Assembly (NCBI GenBank): GCA_030706065.1
Contig: JAUZPH010000258.1
Location: 1 to 5,746, forward strand
Source of the DNA: Bacillota bacterium
GTDB taxonomy: Bacteria; Bacillota; Clostridia; Clostridiales; Clostridiaceae
Reading direction: 5' to 3'
DNA: 5,746 bases
Shown here: in pieces, positions 1-4,945 of the stretch
Numbering within the stretch: the first letter of the stretch is position 1
Layout: each line of letters starts with the position of its first letter
The notes under the pieces: generated by a model
Seen by the model: only the letters and a program-made list of their open reading frames with translations
Databases searched by the model: none
Told to the model about the DNA's origin: nothing
Made by a program: the position numbers and the translations under genes

Positions 1-894
1 CCTTCTGAACTCACAGCATATACTTAGCATATCCCCTTCCATTGATACTTTTATATCTCCGTTCATCTTTTCCATCAGGGCTTTTGCGATGGCCAGGCCA
101 AGGCCCGTACCCTGGCCCGAGCGGGTTTTATCTGCCATATAGAATCTGTCGAAAAGCTTCTCCAGGTCCTCTGAATTCAAGCCGGCAACATTGTTGCTTA
201 TTCCAAGCGCCGCTTTGCTTTCTGATGCCTCCAGGGAAACTTCGACCTTATCCTTTCCATATTTCAGGACATTGCTGAGCAGATTCTCAATGACCCGGTC
301 AACGGACTTTTTATCTCCTATTACATAAATATTTTTCTCAGGTATTTGTAAATTCACTTCCAGCTTTCTGCAGGCAAATTCGCTGTACCGCTCCACCAGC
401 AGCTCCCTCAGAGCCTTGCATAAATCCAGCCTTTCAAGGCTTAGTTCATAATCCGCAGAATCAATTACCGACAGGGCATAAAAGTCATTCATAAGGCTTT
501 CCAGAGCCTTTGCCCTTTGCAAGGCCACCTCCAGGTACTCTTTCCTTTCTTCCTCAGTAGTATTATCCAGTTTCATAAATTGCAAATATCCTATTACCGA
601 GGTAAGGGGTGTTCTCAGGTCATGGGACATATCCGCAATGGCGCTTTTCAAGGCATTTTCCGTTCTAATTCTTTCGGCCTCCACCTGTTTTCTTATTTCA
701 ATATTCTCATTTATGGCTGAAGCCAGTTCTTCAAAGCCCTTGTTCATGAGGCCGGATACCACTTTGTTGTCCGACTTGTTTTTATTGATGGTTCTCAGCT
801 GTTTTGTTACATTTATAATCTCATATTTTATATACAAGAGCCTGGCAAGTAAAATGACTACTGCCAGTACCAAAAATATTAAGAGCCAAATCAT
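1..894 (-). CDS. Sensor histidine kinase, single membrane helix, C-terminus cut by window edge
   Basis: This is a membrane-bound two-component kinase that should autophosphorylate and pass phosphate to the response regulator encoded at 2777-3478. The visible 298 residues begin with one hydrophobic helix (about 2-22). A short linker follows with no extracellular or PAS domain, then the phosphoacceptor motif SHDLRTPLTSVIGYL with His91. The ATPase domain shows the N box VIENLLSNVLKYG (201-213), F box LFDRFYMAD (247-255) and G2 box GTGLGLAIAK (262-271). The usual DxGxG box is degenerate (GISNNVAGLN, 231-240), as remembered for a common Firmicutes kinase subfamily. No stop codon is reached, but the G2 box has passed, so probably only a few residues are missing. 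The strong site AAAGGAG (905-911) lies 10 bases before the ATG at 894 and 7 before an in-frame GTG at 897, so either may be the start. The gene follows the permease by 18 bases and is probably co-transcribed. Confidence 0.93.
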   Translation of the reverse strand, partial: MIWLLIFLVLAVVILLARLLYIKYEIINVTKQLRTINKNKSDNKVVSGLMNKGFEELASAINENIEIRKQVEAERIRTENALKSAIADMSHDLRTPLTSVIGYLQFMKLDNTTEEERKEYLEVALQRAKALESLMNDFYALSVIDSADYELSLERLDLCKALRELLVERYSEFACRKLEVNLQIPEKNIYVIGDKKSVDRVIENLLSNVLKYGKDKVEVSLEASESKAALGISNNVAGLNSEDLEKLFDRFYMADKTRSGQGTGLGLAIAKALMEKMNGDIKVSMEGDMLSICCEFRR

Positions 895-912
895 CACTCA
901 CCGGCTCCTTTC

Positions 913-1653
913 TTATTTTATATCCGCCCTTTTAAAGACAAATATTGCAGCTGCCGTTGAAAGCAGTATTGTAATCAAGCATATTACAACTACCTCCAGG
1001 CCTTGGGAAAAGGTTGTATCTTTTAAAGCTACATAATTTACCTGATAAAATACGGTCTTTCCGTAAATTGCCTCTACAGTCTTGCTTCTAAAAGAAAGGC
1101 CTTGCCCCATCCTGCTCAGGGTATCGAGAAAAATAAACAAGGCACTGGCAACAATGGCATTTCTAGACACGTATACTATTAAAATAGCCAGGCTGGACAT
1201 CCCAACATAAATTAAGGTCATCAGCAGGCTTACCCGTAAAAACACTGCGAAAGCCTGGAGGTCAAAGGCTCTTCCGTATCCGTTTAAAGCTATGTTGATT
1301 ACGGTAACTACGAGAGGAAATATGACACTAATAACAGCTACACCTGTATAGAAGGCTATACTCTTAGCAATAATTATATCTCTCCTCCTGTGGCCGTAAG
1401 CTATCAGGCCTTTTATACTGCCCGTTTGGAATTCACTTCCTATAAAATAGACAAAAACACCAATTAAAGGTATCCAGAATAAGAATTGCTGCATCTGAAA
1501 GGAAAAAATCAGCATGTCCTCTCCGGTCTTCGTCCTTAAAATACTTGAGGCCAAAGGCCCGGCAATGCCCTGAACTACGCCTGCAATTACCATAAGCCAG
1601 AATATTTTACTGGTTTTAAGCTTGTAAAATTCAACCTTTAACAAATTAAGCAT
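913..1653 (-). CDS. ABC-2 type transporter permease
   Basis: This is the membrane subunit that should pair with the ATPase encoded just upstream. The 246-residue protein starts with an amphipathic stretch typical of ABC-2 permeases (MLNLLKVEFYKLKTSK). About six hydrophobic helices follow, at roughly 17-38, 54-73, 95-122, 136-161, 164-178 and 220-241. The loop EFQTGSIKGLIAYGHRRRD (74-92) after the second helix is characteristic of BcrB/LanE/LanG-type permeases, where a short cytoplasmic helix contacts the ATPase. Such transporters usually confer self-immunity or resistance to peptide antibiotics, but substrate cannot be inferred here. A GTG at 1662 would give three more residues, but it lies inside the apparent Shine-Dalgarno AGGGGGTG (1660-1667). 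The ATG at 1653, six bases further on, is the better start. The start overlaps the ATPase stop in the 8 bases ATGCTTAA, indicating translational coupling. Confidence 0.92.
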   Translation of the reverse strand: MLNLLKVEFYKLKTSKIFWLMVIAGVVQGIAGPLASSILRTKTGEDMLIFSFQMQQFLFWIPLIGVFVYFIGSEFQTGSIKGLIAYGHRRRDIIIAKSIAFYTGVAVISVIFPLVVTVINIALNGYGRAFDLQAFAVFLRVSLLMTLIYVGMSSLAILIVYVSRNAIVASALFIFLDTLSRMGQGLSFRSKTVEAIYGKTVFYQVNYVALKDTTFSQGLEVVVICLITILLSTAAAIFVFKRADIK

Positions 1654-2569
1654 TGGTGCCACCCCCTACTACCTTGGAAAAGTAGGTTTCCAGATCATCG
1701 CCCATGGGGACAATCTGTTCTACGGCTACGCCCTCTAGAGCAAGGGCGGTAGAAACCTTTCCCGATCGTTCCAGATAATCGTACAGCCGTATGACATTGT
1801 CCGGCATTACTTTATAGTTCGTAGTGTTCAATATTTTATCAATGACAACAGTCGCTTTTGCAGCATCATCAACTTTGATATACAAAAACTTTTTGCAGTG
1901 GCTTGATAATTCCGCCGCGGTAATCTGTTGTATAAGCCTGCCTCCATGAATTATTCCGTAGCAGGTGGCCAGCTGATATAATTCCGATAAAATATGGCTG
2001 GATATGAGAATGGTGACTCCGTATTCCACATTCAGCTTTCTCAGCATTTCACGGATTTCCACGATGCCCATGGGGTCCAGGCCGTTAATGGGCTCATCTA
2101 AGATAAGCAGCTCCGGATCACCCAGAAGTGCCATGGCAATTCCCAGACGCTGCTTCATACCGAGGGAAAAATTTCTCACCTTTTTCTTCCCTGTGTCACG
2201 GAGGCCTGCCATAGCTAGAACCTTTTCTATGCATTCCCTCCCCGGTATGCCCTTTTGAATTCTGTCAATCTCCAAATTGGCCCAGGCCGTTTTATCCGGG
2301 TAAAATACCGGGGTATCTATGATGCAGCCAATCCTCCTCCGTGCCAGTTCAATTTTTCTTTCTTCCCTTTCACCGAAGATTTCAAGGCTCCCTCTGCTTT
2401 TGGAAGCCAGACCCGTAATTATCCTGAGCAGTGTGGTTTTACCGGCTCCATTTTGTCCTATAAAGCCGTAAATCTGACCTTTTCTTATAGTCATGTTGAT
2501 ATCTTCCAGCGCATTAAATCTACTGTAGGTTTTACCCAGCCCGCAGGTCTGCAAAATAACATCCTTCAT
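1646..2569 (-). CDS. ABC transporter ATP-binding protein, BcrA/LanF-like
   Basis: This is the cytoplasmic ATPase that should drive the downstream ABC-2 permease. The 307-residue protein has a full nucleotide-binding domain: Walker A GQNGAGKT (38-45), signature FSLGMKQR (134-141), Walker B LLILDEP (154-160), D-loop GLDP (163-166) and H-loop SSH (190-192). Where most ABC ATPases have the Q-loop glutamine, this one reads IIDTPVFYP (83-91). That matches the acidic replacement known in BcrA-type bacitracin/lantibiotic immunity ATPases (IIE-[ST]P-x-FY). The C-terminal region from about 215 is an extension typical of this family. The start ATG has the strong site GGGAGGAG (2577-2584) seven bases upstream. 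The stop codon overlaps the permease start. A 207-base gap with repeats separates it from the response regulator gene, so it may have its own inducible promoter. Family assignment is firm; substrate is unknown. Confidence 0.95.
   Translation of the reverse strand: MKDVILQTCGLGKTYSRFNALEDINMTIRKGQIYGFIGQNGAGKTTLLRIITGLASKSRGSLEIFGEREERKIELARRRIGCIIDTPVFYPDKTAWANLEIDRIQKGIPGRECIEKVLAMAGLRDTGKKKVRNFSLGMKQRLGIAMALLGDPELLILDEPINGLDPMGIVEIREMLRKLNVEYGVTILISSHILSELYQLATCYGIIHGGRLIQQITAAELSSHCKKFLYIKVDDAAKATVVIDKILNTTNYKVMPDNVIRLYDYLERSGKVSTALALEGVAVEQIVPMGDDLETYFSKVVGGGTNA
1660..1667 (-). promoter_or_regulatory. Ribosome binding site that fixes the permease start
   Basis: On the minus strand AGGGGGTG differs from the ideal AGGAGGTG at one base and sits six bases before the ATG at 1653. 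It lies within the last codons of the ATPase gene. It contains the alternative GTG start (1660-1662), which argues against that GTG being used. Confidence 0.7.
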
Positions 2570-2576
2570 TCTAAAT

Positions 2577-2584
2577 CTCCTCCC
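2577..2584 (-). promoter_or_regulatory. Ribosome binding site of the ABC ATPase gene
   Basis: GGGAGGAG on the minus strand lies seven bases before the ATG at 2569. It is a strong anti-16S match, immediately preceded by a potential hairpin (2593-2617) that leaves it exposed in the simplest fold. Confidence 0.75.
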
Positions 2585-2592
2585 TTATGCGG

Positions 2593-2617
2593 ATGTGAAG
2601 GTCTCCAAGCCTTCCAT
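2593..2617 (-). other. Possible hairpin just upstream of the ATPase ribosome binding site
   Basis: On the minus strand ATGGAAGG (2617-2610) can pair with CCTTC-A-CAT (2601-2593), giving eight base pairs with one bulged A and an eight-base loop. It ends eight bases before the Shine-Dalgarno. There is no T-run after it, so it is not a terminator. It may help keep the ribosome site open or may be chance. Confidence 0.3.
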
Positions 2618-2625
2618 GCTTTTAA

Positions 2626-2724
2626 AGATGTGTGAGTTTAAACATTAACTAATTCACCGTAGAAAACATCGAATCTTCACCGATTTTTCGCAGGTGAAAA
2701 ATTCAAATATAAACTCACACATCT
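2626..2724. repeat. 99-base block bounded by perfect 15-base inverted repeats
   Basis: The left arm AGATGTGTGAGTTTA (2626-2640) is the exact reverse complement of the right arm TAAACTCACACATCT (2710-2724), with 69 AT-rich bases between. Pairing does not extend beyond 15 bases on either side. No flanking target-site duplication is visible, which argues against a simple miniature transposon. In RNA the arms would close a large structure in the leader of the ABC operon. In DNA they could be paired protein-binding sites, whose centres are 84 bases apart, close to eight helical turns. A 15-base perfect match within 100 bases is unlikely by chance. Function is not established. Confidence 0.7.
2651..2704 (-). 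other. Nested hairpin with two mutually exclusive pairings in the ABC leader
   Basis: Reading the minus strand, TTCACC (2698-2693) can pair with GGTGAA at 2681-2676. That stem can be extended past a small internal loop by GAAT (2704-2701) with ATTC (2674-2671), giving ten base pairs in all. The same TTCACC can instead pair with a second GGTGAA at 2658-2653 (six base pairs). Both GGTGAA copies are preceded by C, making a direct repeat CGGTGAA 23 bases apart. One strand with two partners is the layout of a structural switch, but no known riboswitch core was recognised. Confidence 0.4.
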
Positions 2725-2732
2725 ATATCTTA
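2722..2732 (-). promoter_or_regulatory. Possible -10 region of an ABC operon promoter
   Basis: The minus strand reads TAAGATATAGA, containing two overlapping weak -10 candidates (TAAGAT 2732-2727 and TATAGA 2727-2722). No good -35 element lies 17 bases upstream; that position falls at the edge of the third 11-base repeat. This fits a promoter that depends on an activator bound at 2749-2781, but the -10 match alone is weak. Confidence 0.25.
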
Positions 2733-2748
2733 CAAGCTGTTACATAAG

Positions 2749-2781
2749 AGAAATTAAAGGAATCCTTAAGAAAACCTTAAG
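2749..2781 (-). promoter_or_regulatory. Triple 11-base direct repeat, probable response-regulator operator
   Basis: Three successive 11-base units on the minus strand begin CTTAAGG (2781), CTTAAGG (2770) and CTTTAAT (2759). The first overlaps the stop codon of the response regulator gene. Direct repeats spaced one helical turn apart are the typical target of OmpR/PhoB-family dimers. The pattern also resembles the CiaR box of streptococci (NTTAAG-N5-WTTAAG), apart from a C where W is expected. It lies just upstream of a promoter region lacking a clear -35, as expected for an activator site feeding the ABC-kinase genes. That the neighbouring regulator binds here is inference. Confidence 0.55.
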
Positions 2782-3478
2782 TCTGCCCCTTCAGCCTGTA
2801 ACCCATGCCCCATATGGTTTCTATATATTCTTCCTGAGGATTAGCCCTCAGCAGCTTGTTTCTAAGGTTGCTCATATGTACATTGACGGTATTGTCATCG
2901 CCCAGATATTCGTCTCCCCAGACACTTTCAAAGAGATTTGCCTTGGTGAATACCTTCCTTGGATGACTCAGCAGCAGCTCCAAAATGGCAAACTCCCTGG
3001 CAGTAAGGATTACCGCTGTGCCGTTCACAAGAATCTCCTTAGTCTCTTTATTTAAAGTAATGTCCTTGTAAGTCAGGTTTCCCGTTTTACCGGCGCCGTC
3101 TCCAAATTCCAGGTATCTTCTTATATTTGAATAAACCCTTGCAGATACTTCCTCAATATCAAAGGGCTTTATGATATAATCGTCGGCACCGGCTCTCAGC
3201 ATTTCCACCTTCGACTGCCTGTCCAACTTTGCCGTAATAATGATAATCGGCATCTGTCTCGTATTTCTTATCTCCTTGAGCAGTTCCTCGCCATTCATTC
3301 CCGGCAGCATCAGGTCCAGCAGCACCAGATGGAATTCACCCCGCTCCAGGTATAGCCTGGCCTCAGTCCCCGAATAAGCCTGTTTCACATTATATCCGTT
3401 CCTGGTCAGCAGTGCCGCAAGCATATTATTTATATGATTATCATCTTCCACAACTAAAATATTAGCCTTTTCTACCAT
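2777..3478 (-). CDS. OmpR/PhoB-family response regulator
   Basis: This 233-residue cytoplasmic transcription factor should be phosphorylated by the histidine kinase encoded at 1-894. The receiver domain (about 5-120) has the acidic cluster EDD (11-13), the phosphoacceptor Asp55 in LLDLMLPGMNG, the switch Thr82 in IIITAK and the conserved Lys104 in IIKPFD. A winged-helix DNA-binding domain fills about 135-231, with LTAREFAILELLL (158-170), the recognition region DDNTVNVHMSNLRNKL (194-209) and the closing hairpin ETIWGMGYRLKG (220-231). Length is normal for the family. The start ATG follows AGGTGAT (3484-3490). It is the first gene of its unit, read from a promoter after the terminator at 3602-3634. 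It probably regulates the ABC transporter downstream, because a triple 11-base repeat overlaps its stop codon. It resembles many VanR/CiaR/BceR-like regulators, so no gene name is given. Confidence 0.96.
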   Translation of the reverse strand: MVEKANILVVEDDNHINNMLAALLTRNGYNVKQAYSGTEARLYLERGEFHLVLLDLMLPGMNGEELLKEIRNTRQMPIIIITAKLDRQSKVEMLRAGADDYIIKPFDIEEVSARVYSNIRRYLEFGDGAGKTGNLTYKDITLNKETKEILVNGTAVILTAREFAILELLLSHPRKVFTKANLFESVWGDEYLGDDNTVNVHMSNLRNKLLRANPQEEYIETIWGMGYRLKGQT

Positions 3479-3496
3479 AAATCATCACCTATGTTA

Positions 3497-3528
3497 ATTT
3501 TAACACATTTGTATACTATTTGTTTCAA
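3497..3528 (-). promoter_or_regulatory. Candidate promoter for the response regulator gene
   Basis: The minus strand carries TTGAAA (3528-3523) as a possible -35. An extended -10-like TGTTAAAAT follows, with TG at 3505-3504 and TAAAAT at 3502-3497. The 20-base gap from TTGAAA to TAAAAT is too long for a standard promoter, so the extended -10 may act alone or with another -35. The predicted start would leave a very short leader, with transcription beginning about at the ribosome site. A promoter is expected between the terminator and the gene, but the exact position is uncertain. Confidence 0.35.
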
Positions 3529-3583
3529 GAAATAATACCGCACCAGTTTCCGATACTTCAGCCTCAATGGAGCCGGACCGGAT

Positions 3584-3595
3584 ATACTTAAGTAT
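3584..3595. promoter_or_regulatory. 12-base palindrome with a CTTAAG core upstream of the response regulator
   Basis: ATACTTAAGTAT is a perfect palindrome about 80 bases upstream of the candidate promoter. Its CTTAAG core is the same hexamer found twice in the operator-like repeat at 2749-2781. It has no second copy 11 bases to either side, so it would be a half-site at best. It may allow autoregulation or may be chance. Confidence 0.25.
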
Positions 3596-3601
3596 TTATC
3601 G

Positions 3602-3634
3602 AAAAAAAGTAGAGCGGCAGCAGCCGCTCTACTT
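3602..3634 (-). terminator. Rho-independent terminator of the efflux operon
   Basis: Perfect 12-base arms AAGTAGAGCGGC (3607-3618 on the plus strand) and GCCGCTCTACTT (3623-3634) enclose the four-base loop AGCA. On the minus strand the stem is followed by a run of T (3608-3602). It begins 24 bases past the stop codon of the membrane fusion gene, so it ends that operon and insulates the response regulator gene from it. Confidence 0.95.
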
Positions 3635-3658
3635 AAATAGTTCATAGAAAATATCCTG

Positions 3659-4894
3659 TTAATTATTAACCCTTATCTTAACTTCTACGGACATTCCCGG
3701 TATAACAGTTTCTCCGTTGGAATCCAAAGTTACTTTTACCGGTACTCTCTGGCTTACCTTTGTAAAGTTTCCGGAAGCATTATCCGTACTGAACAGACTG
3801 AATACAGAGGAAGTTGCCAGCCCTTTTTCCTGAACGGTACCCGTAAATGTAGTTCCCGGGAAGGAGTCTATTGTCATTGTTACTTTTTCATTGGGGCTTA
3901 TTCTCTGCAGGTCTCCTTCCAAAACATTGGCAGTAACCTGAAGCTTGCTCAGGTCTACAAGGGAAACTGCAGCCTGTCCTGCTCCAATCATGTCTCCTTC
4001 ATGGATATTAACCTGTATTACTGTTCCATCCTGAGGAGCCTTTATCTCTGAATTGTCAAAGTTGAGTTTTGCCAGGTCATAAGCGGCCTGAGCCGCTTTA
4101 ACCTGAGCTTCAACTACAGCTACATCCTTGTCGGAAGCGCCGGCAGTTGCCAGGCTCAGCTTACTGTTTGCGCCATCCAGGCCTGCTTTTGAAGCAGAAA
4201 TCTGTGCATCAACAGCTTTTATCTGTCCCTGAAGCTGGCTTATCTGATTTTCATATTGAAGCTTTCCTGCAAAGAGCTGCTGAACAGCCTGCACTTTCAC
4301 AGTATATTGAGCTTCTGTCAGTAATCCGTTTGCTCTGGCAGCATCAAGTTGTCCAATTGCATAGCTTGCATCATAGCTGCCTGTGGATGGATTCTTGAAG
4401 CTTGCCATCTGTGAGACTAAATTATTATACTGTGACTGTATGCTACTTAAAGTACTCTGCAGGTTTGATTTGGTTGTGTTTGCTCCGCCGAGTGCTGCAT
4501 TAGCCTGATCTACCAGTGATTGAGCACCTTCTATATCTTGAGCTCTTGCTCCGCCTTCAACCTTAGACAGCTGGGCCTTTGCCACATCCAGTCCTGCCTG
4601 TGCCTGATTCAACTGGTCCTGAAGCTGTTCCGTCTCCAGACTGAACAACACATCGCCTTTTTTTACCTTGCCGCCTTCTGCAACATTTATCTTAAGTACT
4701 TTTCCCGGTATTTTGGAGCTGGCGTTCAATATATCACCGGTTATCTTGGCATCATCGGTGCTTACATAATTCTTCTGATTGATATAGTAGTTAACTCCAA
4801 AGCCTCCCAGTGCCAGGACAATAACGGCACCTACAGCCATAATAATTTTGCCTTTTGATTTACCTGAGGTATTTGTTTTTGTCGACTTTTCCAT
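3659..4894 (-). CDS. EmrA/HlyD-family membrane fusion protein of a drug efflux pump
   Basis: This periplasmic-adaptor-type protein should work with the MFS transporter encoded upstream. It is anchored by one N-terminal helix (about 17-37) with the rest outside the membrane. YVSTDDAKITGDI (43-55) closely resembles the EmrA region after its anchor. The two halves of a lipoyl/barrel-sandwich domain are KIPGKVLKINVAEGGKVKKGD (61-81) and IKAPQDGTVIQVNIHEGD (284-301). Between them lies a long Gln/Ala-rich coiled-coil hairpin (about 88-280). The C-terminal barrel includes NFTKVSQRVPVKV (376-388), matching the EmrA signature region. At 411 residues it is slightly longer than E. coli EmrA. The ATG at 4894 has GGGAGG (4901-4906) six bases upstream. 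An in-frame TTG at 4924 has no such site and would place that Shine-Dalgarno inside the coding region, so it is rejected. Gram-positive cells lack an outer membrane, so the adaptor may only span the wall zone. Confidence 0.93.
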   Translation of the reverse strand: MEKSTKTNTSGKSKGKIIMAVGAVIVLALGGFGVNYYINQKNYVSTDDAKITGDILNASSKIPGKVLKINVAEGGKVKKGDVLFSLETEQLQDQLNQAQAGLDVAKAQLSKVEGGARAQDIEGAQSLVDQANAALGGANTTKSNLQSTLSSIQSQYNNLVSQMASFKNPSTGSYDASYAIGQLDAARANGLLTEAQYTVKVQAVQQLFAGKLQYENQISQLQGQIKAVDAQISASKAGLDGANSKLSLATAGASDKDVAVVEAQVKAAQAAYDLAKLNFDNSEIKAPQDGTVIQVNIHEGDMIGAGQAAVSLVDLSKLQVTANVLEGDLQRISPNEKVTMTIDSFPGTTFTGTVQEKGLATSSVFSLFSTDNASGNFTKVSQRVPVKVTLDSNGETVIPGMSVEVKIRVNN

Positions 4895-4900
4895 TGTTAT

Positions 4901-4906
4901 CCTCCC
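4901..4906 (-). promoter_or_regulatory. Ribosome binding site fixing the membrane fusion protein start
   Basis: GGGAGG on the minus strand lies six bases before the ATG at 4894. It selects that ATG over the in-frame TTG 30 bases upstream. Confidence 0.8.
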
Positions 4907-4945
4907 TTTATGATTACATTTCAATGCTTAATTGTTCGTCATGTT

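Noticed and set aside
638..1036. 132-codon plus-strand open frame
   Set aside because: It runs antisense across the kinase start and permease end, which have clear conserved motifs on the other strand; it has no recognisable domain. The other plus-strand frames within 42-4858 are rejected for the same reason.
2585..2617. Ten-codon open frame MEGLETFTSA on the minus strand, ending just before the ATPase ribosome binding site, as a possible leader peptide
   Set aside because: It has no Shine-Dalgarno upstream and no run of regulatory codons. Its ATG falls in the stem of a possible hairpin, so chance is the simplest explanation.
2626..2724. Miniature inverted-repeat transposon
   Set aside because: The 15-base terminal inverted repeats fit, but the flanks (TTTAA left, ATATC right) show no target duplication and the ends match no insertion-sequence family I know. 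Only a genome-wide copy search could revive this.
2626..2724. Rho-independent terminator between the response regulator and ATPase genes
   Set aside because: The stem is AT-rich with a 69-base loop and is followed by CTTTAAAAG rather than a T-run.
3496..3600. Open stretch of about 30 codons on the minus strand between the terminator and the response regulator (contains IRSGSIEAEV)
   Set aside because: It has no start codon or ribosome site, stops lie directly before and after, and it overlaps the region where the promoter must be.
4895..4924. Ten-residue N-terminal extension of the membrane fusion protein from TTG 4924
   Set aside because: This extension would translate through the strong Shine-Dalgarno GGGAGG that serves the ATG at 4894, and it has no such site of its own.
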